This document shows positions 43,097 through 52,150 of a stretch of 64,000 nucleotides of DNA, in pieces. The first letter of the stretch is position 1. The number at the start of each line of letters is the position of its first letter. Both the position numbers and the translations under genes were made by a program. The stretch lies in contig JANPIX010000009.1 of assembly GCA_031425195.1 (NCBI GenBank), forward strand, positions 1 through 64,000, in the 5' to 3' direction. Source of the stretch: JANPIX01 sp031425195. GTDB lineage: Bacteria > Pseudomonadota > Alphaproteobacteria > Rhodobacterales > Rhodobacteraceae. The notes beneath the pieces are model-generated. The model searched no databases and had not been told where the DNA came from. It saw nothing but the letters and a program-made list of their open reading frames with translations.

Positions 43097-43135
43097 GGTG
43101 CGTCCTTCGGGGCTTCGCGCGCGGATGGCGCGGTG

Positions 43136-43145
43136 TTTGATCAAA
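43136..43145. promoter_or_regulatory. Perfect 10-bp palindrome between aminotransferase and rutR-like gene
   Basis: TTTGATCAAA lies 40 nt upstream of the aminotransferase start and 110 nt upstream of the TetR-type gene. It does not match the full 16-bp RutR consensus, though the outer TTGA...TCAA halves agree. It may be an operator for this divergent pair or a chance palindrome. Confidence 0.3.
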
Positions 43146-43255
43146 TCCGGGCAACGGTATCAGCCAGCCCGCAATCGTCAAGCCAAGCCTACACCAGAAT
43201 TGCGCCCAATGCCAATTTCCGGCAAGGATCGCAGACCCTATTGCAGGATCACCGG

Positions 43256-43867
43256 ATGCCCGACCGCCGCCCCCAGACGCGCATTCAGGCGCGCAATTCC
43301 GAAATGATCCTCGAAGCGGCGCTGGAGGTGTTTTCCACCCAAGGTTTCCGGGGGGCCACGCTCGACCAGATTGCCGAAGGCGCAGGCCTGTCAAAGCCCA
43401 ACCTCCTTTACTACTTCACCTCGAAAGAGGCTATTCATCAGGCGCTGCTGTCGCGCCTTCTGGACACCTGGCTTGATCCGCTCCGCGCGATGAACCCGGA
43501 CGGCGATCCGGTGACGGAAATTCTGGCCTATGTGCGGCGCAAACTTGAACTGAGCCGCGATTTTCCCCGCGAAAGCCGCCTGTTCGCCAATGAAATCCTG
43601 CAAGGCGCGCCCCGGATGCGCAGCATCATCGAAACCGATCTGAAATCGCTGGTCGATGCCAAGTCAAAGGTTCTGACAGGCTGGATGGACGCTGGGCGCA
43701 TCGCGCGGATGCCGCCCGCCCATCTGATCTTTTCGATCTGGGCGCTGACCCAGCATTACGCCGACTTCGACGTGCAGGTGCGCGCCGTCCTTGGCGTGGA
43801 ACATGATCCCTTCGCCGAAGCGGGCGACTATCTGGATCGCCTTTTTCGCAAACTGCTCGCGCCTTGA
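43256..43867 (+). CDS. rutR: RutR-type TetR family transcriptional regulator
   Basis: A 203-residue regulator with an N-terminal TetR helix-turn-helix (ILEAALEVFSTQGFRGATLDQIAEGAGLSKPNLLYYFTSKEAIHQALL) and the RutR-like ligand domain (SRLFANEILQGAPRM, then LIFSIWALTQHYADFDVQV). In E. coli RutR binds uracil or thymine and controls pyrimidine use. The ATG at 43256 follows AGGATC; a much longer frame upstream is only antisense to the aminotransferase gene. The match of a RutR box at 39237 supports the naming. Confidence 0.88.
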   Translation: MPDRRPQTRIQARNSEMILEAALEVFSTQGFRGATLDQIAEGAGLSKPNLLYYFTSKEAIHQALLSRLLDTWLDPLRAMNPDGDPVTEILAYVRRKLELSRDFPRESRLFANEILQGAPRMRSIIETDLKSLVDAKSKVLTGWMDAGRIARMPPAHLIFSIWALTQHYADFDVQVRAVLGVEHDPFAEAGDYLDRLFRKLLAP

Positions 43868-43938
43868 ATGTGCGGCGATACTGCTTGCCGACCCCTGCCA
43901 ATCGGCCTATCTGACCCCGGTTGGAAACAGGTGACATA

Positions 43939-45849
43939 ATGTCGGCAAGCGAATCCGCTGAGACAGCGCAGACGACAGACAGTCATGGCGGGCCAAAACC
44001 CAAGTTGTGGCTGTCAACATTGGGCTGCATCGGGGTCGTATATGGCGATATCGGCACCAGCCCGCTTTACGCGATGCGCGAAAGCCTGCACGCCGCAAGC
44101 CATGATGGGCTGACGCGGTCCGATGTGATCGGCGTGATTTCCTTGTTGATCTGGACGCTGATCCTGCTTGTCACGATCAAATATGTGACGCTGATCATGC
44201 GGGCGGACAACCGTGGCGAGGGCGGCACTCTGTCGCTTGTGGCCCTTGTGCAGCAGGCGATGCAGCGGCGGCCAACCTGGTTGCTCGCCATCGGGATGAT
44301 CGGCATTTCCCTGTTTTTCGGCGACGCAATCATCACACCCGCGATGTCTGTGTTGTCGGCAGTCGAAGGTATGTCCCTTGTCGCGCCGGGATTTTCGCCG
44401 TTTGTTGTGCCTGCAACGCTTGTGATCATCGTGGTTCTGTTCCTTGTCCAAAGCAAGGGCACGGCGGCGGTATCCCGGTTCTTTGGCCCCGTGATGGTGG
44501 TATGGTTCGTGTCGATGGGGATCCTGGGCCTGGCCCATATCGGGGACGATCCATCGATCCTTGCAGCCCTTAATCCGGCACATGCGATGGGCTTTCTCTT
44601 CAACAACGGTTTTGCATCCCTGATCGTGCTGGGGTCAGTATTTCTTGCCGTAACGGGGGGCGAGGCGCTCTATGCCGACATGGGCCATTTCGGACGCAAG
44701 CCCATCCGCATTGCGTGGCACGGCCTTGTCTTTCCGGCCCTGACGCTCAGCTATCTTGGTCAGGGCGCGCTGGTCCTGTCGCATCCTGAAACCGCCTCCA
44801 ACCCGTTCTTTCTCATGGCCCCCGATTGGGCGCTGCTTCCGCTTGTCATTCTGGCCACGGCGGCCACGGTCATCGCCAGTCAGGCCGTGATTTCCGGTGC
44901 CTTTTCCATGATGAAACAGGCAGTGCGCATGGGTCTTCTGCCGCGTCTTGAAATTCAGCACACATCGGAAAGTCAGGTGGGCCAGATCTACCTGCCAAAG
45001 GTGAACGGCATCCTGTTTGTCGGTGTGTTCATTCTGGTGATCCTGTTCGGCAGTTCGTCGAACCTTGCCAGCGCCTACGGCATCGCGGTGTCAGGCGACA
45101 TGGTCATCACCTCGATCCTCGCCTGCGTTCTGTTCCTGCGTGCCTGGGGCTGGTCGCGGACCCTGACCTTCGTTGTCATGGCACCGATCCTTCTGCTCGA
45201 ACTGATGTTCCTTGGCTCCAACTTCCTCAAGGTGATGGATGGCGGCTATGTCCCGCTTCTGATTGCCGCAACCATGTGCCTGCTGATGTGGAGCTGGGTG
45301 CGCGGCACCGCCTATGTGCAGGAACTTGCGCGCCGGGGGGCCACGTCGATCAACACCCTGATCACGTCGCTGGCGAAAAGCAAAAGCCTGACCATCGTGC
45401 CGGGCACCGCGGTGTTTCTCACGTCAGATCCGAACATCGTCCCGGCGGCCCTGATGCACAACCTGAAACACAACCACGTCCTGCACGAACGCAACATGAT
45501 CGTGACTGTTGTCGTGGCCAACAGCCCCTATGTCGGCGACGGCGACCGCCTTGTTCTGACCAAACTTGGCGAAAGGTTCACCGGCGTGGAAATGGCGTTC
45601 GGTTACATGGAAGAACCCAACGTCCCGCGCGCCCTGATGCAGGCGCGCAAGAAGGGCGAAAAGTTCGACATCATGTCGACATCGTTCTTCCTCAACCGCC
45701 GTTCGTTCCGGTCGGCCAAGACGCAGGGGCTGCCGATCTGGCAGGAAAAACTGTTCGTCATCCTGACAAAATCCGCGTCCGACGCAACGAGCTTTTACCG
45801 CCTGCCCACCAACCGCGTGATCGAACTGGGCCAGCAGCTCAGCATCTGA
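43939..45849 (+). CDS. kup: Kup-type potassium uptake protein
   Basis: A 636-residue Kup/HAK/KT transporter with about 12 membrane helices and a cytosolic C-terminal domain. The family motif VYGDIGTSPLYA occurs near residue 35, with GDAIITPAMSVLSAVEG and the C-terminal MSTSFFLNRRSF region. It brings in K+ with protons. AGGTGA precedes the ATG at 43939. It lies between rutR and preAT but has no evident pathway link. Confidence 0.95.
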   Translation: MSASESAETAQTTDSHGGPKPKLWLSTLGCIGVVYGDIGTSPLYAMRESLHAASHDGLTRSDVIGVISLLIWTLILLVTIKYVTLIMRADNRGEGGTLSLVALVQQAMQRRPTWLLAIGMIGISLFFGDAIITPAMSVLSAVEGMSLVAPGFSPFVVPATLVIIVVLFLVQSKGTAAVSRFFGPVMVVWFVSMGILGLAHIGDDPSILAALNPAHAMGFLFNNGFASLIVLGSVFLAVTGGEALYADMGHFGRKPIRIAWHGLVFPALTLSYLGQGALVLSHPETASNPFFLMAPDWALLPLVILATAATVIASQAVISGAFSMMKQAVRMGLLPRLEIQHTSESQVGQIYLPKVNGILFVGVFILVILFGSSSNLASAYGIAVSGDMVITSILACVLFLRAWGWSRTLTFVVMAPILLLELMFLGSNFLKVMDGGYVPLLIAATMCLLMWSWVRGTAYVQELARRGATSINTLITSLAKSKSLTIVPGTAVFLTSDPNIVPAALMHNLKHNHVLHERNMIVTVVVANSPYVGDGDRLVLTKLGERFTGVEMAFGYMEEPNVPRALMQARKKGEKFDIMSTSFFLNRRSFRSAKTQGLPIWQEKLFVILTKSASDATSFYRLPTNRVIELGQQLSI

Positions 45850-45852
45850 TCC

Positions 45853-47151
45853 CTATTCGGCGGCGACAGCCGGGTTGTTCGGGTGCGTCGTCCAGTTGGC
45901 ATAATCGCCAACCTGCCGCCCGGTCCGGGGGTCAACAGCACCTTTGGGCATTTCGACCATGGTAATGCAATTGTCCACCGGGCAGACGTTAACGCACAGG
46001 TTGCACGCAACACATTCGTCGTCCTTGACCGTGAACACCCGATCCGGCGACATGGCGATGGCCTGATGGCTCGTATCCTCGCAGGCGGCATAACAGCGGC
46101 CGCACTTGATGCAATCATCCTGGCTGATATGCGCCTTGGTGACGTAATTCAGGTTCAGGAACTGCCAGTCCGTCACGTTCGGCACAGCCCGCCCCACCAG
46201 CTCCTGCGTTTCGACAAAGCCCTTGCGGTCCATGTAATCGGACAGGCCCGAAATCATCTCCTGAACGATCTTGAAGCCGTAAGTCATGGCGGCGGTGCAC
46301 ACCTGCACATTGCCTGCCCCCAGTGCCATGAACTCTGCCGCATCGCGCCATGTCGTGACGCCGCCGATCCCGGAAATCGGCAGGCCCGCCGTTTCGCGGC
46401 TCCGCGCGATTTCGGCCACCATGTTCAGGGCAATCGGTTTGACAGCCGGCCCGCAGTATCCGCCATGTGTGCCCTTGCCATCGATCATCGGTTCGGGCGC
46501 AAAATCGTCAAGATCGACCCCAGTGATCGAATTGATCGTGTTGATCAGCGACACCGCATCCGCCCCGCCCTTTTTTGCCGCTTCTGCCGGTTTGCGGATA
46601 TCGCTGATGTTGGGCGTCAGTTTCACGATACAGGGCATCCGCGAATGTTTCTTCACCCACCGCGTGACCATTTCGATGTATTCCGGCACCTGCCCCACGG
46701 CAGAGCCCATCCCCCGTTCCGCCATTCCGTGCGGACAGCCAAAGTTCAACTCCACCCCATCAGCCTCGGTATCCTCGATCCGGGCCAGAATGTCTTTCCA
46801 GCTGTCTTCGTCACAGGGCACCATCAGTGAAATGATCATCGCGCGATCCTTGTAATCGCGTTTGACCGACTTGATTTCCCGCAGGTTGACCTCGAGCGGC
46901 CGGTCGGTGATCAATTCGATGTTGTTCAAACCCAAAAGCCTGCGGTCCGCCCCCCAGATCGCGCCATAGCGGGGGCCGTTCACGTTCACCACGGGCGGCC
47001 CTTCTGACCCCAGTGTTTTCCACACCACCCCGCCCCAGCCCGCCTCATAAGCGCGCCGCACGTTGTATTCCTTGTCCGTCGGCGGCGCAGAGGCCAGCCA
47101 GAACGGGTTGGGCGACCGGATACCGATAAAGTCTGTGGTCAGATTTGCCAT
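45853..47151 (-). CDS. preA: NAD-dependent dihydropyrimidine dehydrogenase, subunit PreA
   Basis: A 432-residue subunit with a dihydroorotate dehydrogenase-like FMN barrel and a C-terminal ferredoxin domain. The barrel shows PHGMAERGMGSAVGQ with the substrate-binding asparagine in ELNFGCP, VKLTPN and SGIGGVTTW. The two [4Fe-4S] motifs are CIKCGRCYAAC and CVACNLCVNVCPVDNC. With PreT it reduces uracil and thymine at the start of the reductive pathway. It lies 3 nt after preT and converges with kup. Confidence 0.95.
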   Translation of the reverse strand: MANLTTDFIGIRSPNPFWLASAPPTDKEYNVRRAYEAGWGGVVWKTLGSEGPPVVNVNGPRYGAIWGADRRLLGLNNIELITDRPLEVNLREIKSVKRDYKDRAMIISLMVPCDEDSWKDILARIEDTEADGVELNFGCPHGMAERGMGSAVGQVPEYIEMVTRWVKKHSRMPCIVKLTPNISDIRKPAEAAKKGGADAVSLINTINSITGVDLDDFAPEPMIDGKGTHGGYCGPAVKPIALNMVAEIARSRETAGLPISGIGGVTTWRDAAEFMALGAGNVQVCTAAMTYGFKIVQEMISGLSDYMDRKGFVETQELVGRAVPNVTDWQFLNLNYVTKAHISQDDCIKCGRCYAACEDTSHQAIAMSPDRVFTVKDDECVACNLCVNVCPVDNCITMVEMPKGAVDPRTGRQVGDYANWTTHPNNPAVAAE

Positions 47152-47154
47152 TGA

Positions 47155-48489
47155 TCAGGCCCCCATCATGGTGTGGTGAATGTCCATGGCGGCATCCCGC
47201 CCTTCGGCAACGGCCGTCACCGTCAGATCATCGCCGCCCATCGCACAATCCCCCCCGGCCCAGACACCCGGCACCGAGGTGCGGCCCGTCGACGTCACGG
47301 CAATCTTTCCGCCCGACAGGGACAATCCTTCCGCGCCGACCAAAGTCTGACCGATGGCTTTCATCACCTGATCCGCCTTCAGACGAAAGGTTTCACCTGT
47401 TGGCTTCAACCCATCCGGCCCGTCAACGGTATAGGCGAATTCCACCTCGCGCACGGAACCGTTGCCATGCACCGCGACCGGCATCGCATTGCAGATGATC
47501 CGCACCCCCGACTGCGTTGCATGATCCTGCTCATACCCGCTCGCCCCCATCCGGTCCTGACCGCGCCGATACACAATCGTCACGTTCTCCGCACCCAGCA
47601 GTTTGGATTGCACCGCCGCGTCAACCGCCGTCATGCCCCCCCCGATGACCACGACGTCCCGCCCCACCGGCACAGCCGCCTTGTCATCCGCCTGCCGCAG
47701 TTCGGCAATGAAATCGACGGCGTTCAGCACGTTATCCTTGTCTTCGCCCTTCGCACGCAGCGCGTTGACCCCCGCCAGACCGATGGCAAGGAACACCGCA
47801 TCATGGCTCGCGCGCAGCCCGTCAATCGTTAGCGCGCGGCCAAGGGCGCTGTGTGTCACCACACGAATGCCCCCGATCTGCAAAAGCCAGTCCACCTCGG
47901 ACTGCGCAAAGTTGTTGGTCGTCTTGTAGGCGGCCAGCCCGTATTCGTTCAGACCGCCCGCCTTGGGCCGCGCATCGTGAATGACGACATCATGCCCCAG
48001 CATGGCAAGCCTGTGCGCCGCCGCCAGACCCGCAGGCCCGGCACCCACCACGGCCACGGATTTCCCAGTGGGGGCCGCGCGCGTGAACGGATGGACGCCC
48101 TTTGCCATCAGCGTATCCGTGGCAAACCGCTGCAACCGCCCGATCTCCACCGGCTTGCCCTCGGCCGCCTCCCGCACGCAGGCCTCTTCGCACAGCGTTT
48201 CGGTCGGACATACCCGCGCGCACATGCCGCCCAGGATGTTCTGCGCAAAGATCGTCTTGGCCGCGGCATCAGGCGTGCCGGTGGCGATCTGCCGGATGAA
48301 CAGGGGAATGTCGATGCTTGTCGGACAGGCCGTGATGCAGGGCGCATCATGGCAGAAATAGCACCGGTCGGCGGCGACCTGCGCCTCGTGCCGTTCCAAA
48401 GGCTCGGTGTGATCGACAAAGTTCGCGTCATAGGCGGCGGCGGGCAAACGGTGCGCGGCAATGCCGGGCGTCAGCATGGAATTCGACAC
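47155..48489 (-). CDS. preT: NAD-dependent dihydropyrimidine dehydrogenase, subunit PreT
   Basis: A 444-residue glutamate-synthase-small-subunit-like protein. N-terminal iron-sulfur cysteines occur in CYFCHDAPCITACP and CARVCPTETLCEEAC. The FAD loop is VVGAGPAGLAAAHRLA and the NADH loop VVIGGGMTAVDAA, with the late GGDCAMGGDDLTVTAV. It passes electrons from NADH to PreA. The GTG at 48489 is chosen because GGGGGA lies upstream and an ATG at 48477 has no ribosome site; the frame above 48489 is not family-like. preT-preA form one operon. Confidence 0.92.
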   Translation of the reverse strand: MSNSMLTPGIAAHRLPAAAYDANFVDHTEPLERHEAQVAADRCYFCHDAPCITACPTSIDIPLFIRQIATGTPDAAAKTIFAQNILGGMCARVCPTETLCEEACVREAAEGKPVEIGRLQRFATDTLMAKGVHPFTRAAPTGKSVAVVGAGPAGLAAAHRLAMLGHDVVIHDARPKAGGLNEYGLAAYKTTNNFAQSEVDWLLQIGGIRVVTHSALGRALTIDGLRASHDAVFLAIGLAGVNALRAKGEDKDNVLNAVDFIAELRQADDKAAVPVGRDVVVIGGGMTAVDAAVQSKLLGAENVTIVYRRGQDRMGASGYEQDHATQSGVRIICNAMPVAVHGNGSVREVEFAYTVDGPDGLKPTGETFRLKADQVMKAIGQTLVGAEGLSLSGGKIAVTSTGRTSVPGVWAGGDCAMGGDDLTVTAVAEGRDAAMDIHHTMMGA

Positions 48490-48723
48490 GGGCGGGGATC
48501 CCCCTGGCTGGTGTTCAATTCCGAAAATCTTGCACGGCTTCCATTTTTTATCAAACGGTAAATTTTTGCAGAGCATCCAAATTCCCGCTCCGTCCGGCAT
48601 CTGCCTGAAAAAGCGGCAGTCGCCATGTGCATCTGGTGCTTTTCACCCCTGCCCGCGTCGCGTATAAGTGCCGGAACCTATCAATGGGCGGCAGACCCCA
48701 AGAACCGCAGGACCTAGGACAGC

Positions 48724-49209
48724 ATGAGCGACAGAACAAGCGACGCAGACGTGGCATTCATTCAGGCTTTGGCTGAATTGCTGAACAAGAACGAGCTGAC
48801 GGAACTGTCGGTCAAACGCGAATACGGCCCGGATGACCGGCTGGATGTGCGCGTGTCCAAGCAGACGCAGGTGGTGCAGATGGCACAGCCCGCAGCACTC
48901 AGTGCACCAATGTCCGCCCCGGCAGCAGCCGCCTCCGCTGCGCCGCTTGTCCTCACGGATGATCCGGCACAGCATCCCGGCGCTGTCACCTCGCCCATGG
49001 TCGGGACAGCCTATCTGTCTGCCGAACCCGGCGCCGCCCCCTTTGTCAGCGTCGGATCGACCGTCACCGAAGGCCAGACCGTCCTCATCATCGAAGCCAT
49101 GAAGACGATGAACCAGATCCCGGCCCCCCGCGCCGGAACCGTCAAGCGTATCCTGACCGCAGACGGGAACGCCGTCGAATACGGCGCGCCCCTGATGATC
49201 ATCGAATAA
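48724..49209 (+). CDS. accB: Acetyl-CoA carboxylase biotin carboxyl carrier protein
   Basis: A 161-residue AccB with the biotinyl domain in the last 80 residues and the target lysine Lys127 in EAMKTMNQ. An alanine/proline-rich linker (about residues 55-80) joins an N-terminal helical region to it. It carries carboxybiotin in the first step of fatty-acid synthesis. It is followed by accC after 11 nt, the usual operon. Confidence 0.96.
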   Translation: MSDRTSDADVAFIQALAELLNKNELTELSVKREYGPDDRLDVRVSKQTQVVQMAQPAALSAPMSAPAAAASAAPLVLTDDPAQHPGAVTSPMVGTAYLSAEPGAAPFVSVGSTVTEGQTVLIIEAMKTMNQIPAPRAGTVKRILTADGNAVEYGAPLMIIE

Positions 49210-49220
49210 GGGGCGACGCC

Positions 49221-50579
49221 GTGGCTCAGCCCATTTTTGACAAGATCCTGATCGCGAACAGGGGCGAGATTGCCCTGCGTGTCGTGCGTGCCTGCAAGGA
49301 AATGGGCATCAAATCGGTGGCCGTCCATTCCACAGCCGACGCCGATGCCATGCACGTCCGCATGGCCGACGAATCCGTCTGCATCGGCCCGGCGTCCAGC
49401 ACCGACAGCTACCTCAGCAAGGCCGCGATCATTTCTGCCTGCGAGATTACGGGCGCACAGGCGGTCCACCCCGGATACGGCTTCCTGTCCGAAAACGCCG
49501 CCTTTGCGCAAGCTTTGGAAGATCACGACATTACCTTCATCGGCCCCTCGGCGGAACACATCCGCATCATGGGCGACAAGATCACCGCCAAGGAAACCGC
49601 CAAGGCCCTTGGTATCCCGGTTGTTCCCGGCTCAGATGGCGGCGTGCCCGATTTCGAAACAGCCATCGGTGTCGCGGCAAAGATCGGCTTTCCCATCATC
49701 ATCAAGGCCACAGCCGGCGGCGGCGGTCGCGGCATGAAAGTGGCACAAACGCCCGACGAGCTTGAAATCGCCTTCCGCACCGCCCGGTCGGAATCAAAGG
49801 CCGCCTTCGGCAATGACGAGGTTTATATCGAAAAATACCTCCAGCGCCCCCGCCACATCGAAATTCAGGTTTTCGGCGACGGCAAGGGCAACGCCGTCCA
49901 TCTGGGAGAGCGGGATTGCAGCCTGCAGCGCCGCCACCAGAAAGTGCTGGAAGAAGCGCCCGGCCCCGCCATCACGCCCCAACTCCGGGCGGAAATCGGC
50001 AAGGTCTGCTCTGATGCGATGTCAAAGATCAACTACATCGGCGCAGGCACGGTGGAATTTCTGTATGAAGATGAAAAGTTCTATTTCATCGAAATGAACA
50101 CCCGCCTTCAGGTCGAACATCCGGTGACCGAAGCGATTTTTGGGGTCGATCTGGTGCGCGAACAGATCCGCGTCGCATCCGGGCTGCCCCTGTCGTTCAC
50201 GCAGGATGATCTGGTCATCAACGGCCATGCCATCGAAGTGCGCATCAACGCCGAAAAACTGCCGAACTTCAGCCCCTGCCCCGGCAAGGTGCGCATGTTC
50301 CACGCGCCCGGCGGTCTGGGCGTCCGCGTCGATTCCGCGCTGTACAGCGGCTATTCGATCCCGCCCTATTACGACAGCCTGATTGGCAAGCTGATCGTGC
50401 ATGGCCGTGACCGGGCGGAAGCCTTGGCCAGATTGAAACGTGCCCTGTCGGAACTGATCGTCGACGGTGTCGATACCACAGTGCCGCTGTTCCATCAGCT
50501 GCTGGAAGAACCCGATATCCTGTCAGGCGACTACAATATCCACTGGCTGGAAAAATGGCTGGCCGCAAACCTTGCGTGA
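49221..50579 (+). CDS. accC: Acetyl-CoA carboxylase biotin carboxylase subunit
   Basis: A 452-residue biotin carboxylase of the ATP-grasp superfamily, which loads CO2 onto the biotin of AccB. The N-terminal KILIANRGEIALRVVRAC, the ATP-grasp glycine loop TAGGGGRGMK, the ERDCSLQRRHQKVLEEAP motif and EMNTRLQVEHPVTE are all present. The GTG start at 49221 has AAGGGG upstream. The length is normal. Confidence 0.97.
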   Translation: MAQPIFDKILIANRGEIALRVVRACKEMGIKSVAVHSTADADAMHVRMADESVCIGPASSTDSYLSKAAIISACEITGAQAVHPGYGFLSENAAFAQALEDHDITFIGPSAEHIRIMGDKITAKETAKALGIPVVPGSDGGVPDFETAIGVAAKIGFPIIIKATAGGGGRGMKVAQTPDELEIAFRTARSESKAAFGNDEVYIEKYLQRPRHIEIQVFGDGKGNAVHLGERDCSLQRRHQKVLEEAPGPAITPQLRAEIGKVCSDAMSKINYIGAGTVEFLYEDEKFYFIEMNTRLQVEHPVTEAIFGVDLVREQIRVASGLPLSFTQDDLVINGHAIEVRINAEKLPNFSPCPGKVRMFHAPGGLGVRVDSALYSGYSIPPYYDSLIGKLIVHGRDRAEALARLKRALSELIVDGVDTTVPLFHQLLEEPDILSGDYNIHWLEKWLAANLA

Positions 50580-50610
50580 CCGTTAAGTCGCGGGCAACGG
50601 GCGTGGTCCC

Positions 50611-51351
50611 ATGACACCGCCCGAACCTCCGCTCAGCGCAGACATGCTGTTGCGCGCCTATGCCATGGGTATTTTCCCGATGGCCGAGGCGCGCGACAAT
50701 CCCCATATCCACTGGGTCGACCCCCGGCATCGCGGCATCCTGCCGATCGGCGGCCCGCATATTTCTGCATCCCTGGCACGGCGGATCAGACGGGGCGGGT
50801 TTGAAGTATCGGCCAACCGCGACTTTGCAGGCGTTCTTGCCGCCTGTGCCGAACGCGAGGAAACCTGGATCAACGCGCAGATCGCACAGCTTTACATCGA
50901 ACTGCACCACGCAGGCCATGCCCACAGTCTTGAGGTTTGGCAGGACAACCGGCTTGTCGGCGGCGTCTACGGCGTGGCCCTTGGTCAGGCGTTTTTCGGC
51001 GAAAGCATGTTTTCACGCGAACGCGATGCGTCCAAACTGGCGCTGGCCTTTCTGCTTCACCGGCTTCGCGCCGGTGGGTTCGTGCTGTTTGATACGCAAT
51101 TCCTGACACCACACCTTGCCAGCCTTGGGGCAATCGAAATTTCCCGTGCCGACTATCACCACCGCCTTGAACTGGCCCTCGCCGGGCACGCCCGGTTCGA
51201 TCCGCCGGGCTATGCGCCGCCTCAGTCGATCGGCGCATCCGGGTCGACGGGCGGTTCTGCGACAGGTTCTGCGTCAACGGCGTCGTCGGGCAACGGCTCG
51301 GGGGGAAGTGCAGACTCCGGCACCAGACAGCGCAGCGGCCAAACGTCATAA
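50611..51351 (+). CDS. aat: Leucyl/phenylalanyl-tRNA-protein transferase, with unusual C-terminal tail
   Basis: Aat adds Leu or Phe to proteins with N-terminal Arg or Lys, marking them for ClpAP. Family segments are AYAMGIFPMAEARD, IHWVDPRHRGILP, HSLEVWQDNRLVGGVYGVALGQAFFGESMFS and FDTQFLTPHLASLGA. The core ends near RFDPPGYAPP (about residue 207), and the last 40 residues are almost only Gly, Ser, Ala and Thr. This tail overlaps the 3' end of the oppositely oriented DUF2155 gene by 130 nt, so it is probably a read-through extension without a fold. Confidence 0.9.
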   Translation: MTPPEPPLSADMLLRAYAMGIFPMAEARDNPHIHWVDPRHRGILPIGGPHISASLARRIRRGGFEVSANRDFAGVLAACAEREETWINAQIAQLYIELHHAGHAHSLEVWQDNRLVGGVYGVALGQAFFGESMFSRERDASKLALAFLLHRLRAGGFVLFDTQFLTPHLASLGAIEISRADYHHRLELALAGHARFDPPGYAPPQSIGASGSTGGSATGSASTASSGNGSGGSADSGTRQRSGQTS

Positions 51352-51668
51352 CGCGCGTGGTCAAGCGCCGAAAGCGCGGGGCTGGCGGCAATCATCCAGC
51401 CCGAAAACACCGGTGCTGATGCCCGCGCGTCCGTGATGGTCAGATGAACAAAGGCATTTGAAACCGGGTTGTCGGCAGGATAGCGGCATTCGTCCATCTG
51501 AATGGTCAACTGCCCCGAAACCGCCGCCTCGCCATTGGCAAGCTCGATATCAGCCGTCTCTCCGGTTATCTTGTCGAGCCAGCGCAGAATGCCACCCGGT
51601 GCTTCTGCAAGGTCTTGTGCCGCAACAGGACTGGCCAACAGTGCCAGCATGGCGATGCCGCGGATCAT
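51222..51668 (-). CDS. DUF2155 exported protein
   Basis: A 148-residue protein with a signal peptide (MIRGIAMLALLASPVAAQD, cleavage after VAA). The DUF2155 core is LRWLDKITGETADIEL followed by GQLTIQMDECRYPADNP and VFSGWMIAASPALSALDHARYDVWPLRC. The end is rich in Pro, Asp and Glu. It is co-transcribed with mlaD (4-nt ATGA overlap), which suggests a role at the envelope. Its 3' end overlaps the aat tail on the other strand. Confidence 0.88.
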   Translation of the reverse strand: MIRGIAMLALLASPVAAQDLAEAPGGILRWLDKITGETADIELANGEAAVSGQLTIQMDECRYPADNPVSNAFVHLTITDARASAPVFSGWMIAASPALSALDHARYDVWPLRCLVPESALPPEPLPDDAVDAEPVAEPPVDPDAPID

Positions 51669-52150
51669 GGCGCCGGGGCGGTGTCGTCAGTGGCAGCCGT
51701 GGGATCGCTGCTGCTGCCCGAAATGAACTTCATTAGCAACCCGATCAGGCTGACCGACCCTTGCGTGTCTTCGATTTCGCCGCCGGGCTCCAGATTTGTG
51801 ACCGAACCGCCGGGCTGCAACTCGACATAATTCCCGCCCAGCAACCCCTCGCTCGAAATCAGGATGGCGCTGTCGTCGGGCAGCAGAATGTCGTTGCGCA
51901 CCGTGATCGTAGCGTCGGCAAAAAACGTCGTCGGGTTCAGGTCCAGCCGGGTGATCGTGCCCACCTTGACCCCGGCAAGCCGCACATCGGTGCCCACGGA
52001 TATCCCGTCAACCGACCGGAAACTTGCGGTCAGCGGGTAACCATCCGCCCGGCTGGTCAGTCCCGCCGACTGGCCCGCATAAAAAAGAAAGCCCAGCGCC
52101 GCGATCAACACAACACCGCCAGCAACAACTTCAGATGTATTTTCGGCCAT
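51665..52150 (-). CDS. mlaD: MlaD-type phospholipid-binding MCE protein
   Basis: A 161-residue inner-membrane-anchored MCE protein of the Mla outer-membrane lipid asymmetry system. One N-terminal helix (VVAGGVVLIAALGFLFYAG) is followed by the MCE domain (YPLTASFRSVDGISVGTDVRLAGVKVGTI) and SEGLLGGNYVELQPGG. The MlaE, MlaF and MlaB genes are not adjacent. Its stop overlaps the DUF2155 start, and its own start abuts the stop of the NDUFA12 gene, sharing one base. Confidence 0.92.
   Translation of the reverse strand: MAENTSEVVAGGVVLIAALGFLFYAGQSAGLTSRADGYPLTASFRSVDGISVGTDVRLAGVKVGTITRLDLNPTTFFADATITVRNDILLPDDSAILISSEGLLGGNYVELQPGGSVTNLEPGGEIEDTQGSVSLIGLLMKFISGSSSDPTAATDDTAPAP

Noticed and set aside
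43136..43145. TTTGATCAAA as a second RutR box
   Set aside because: It lacks the CCA-N2-TGG centre of the RutR consensus, so it is listed only as an unassigned palindrome.
41681..43255. Long N-terminal extension of the RutR-type gene
   Set aside because: The extension is antisense to the aminotransferase and cupin genes; the TetR domain begins right after ATG 43256, which has its own ribosome site.
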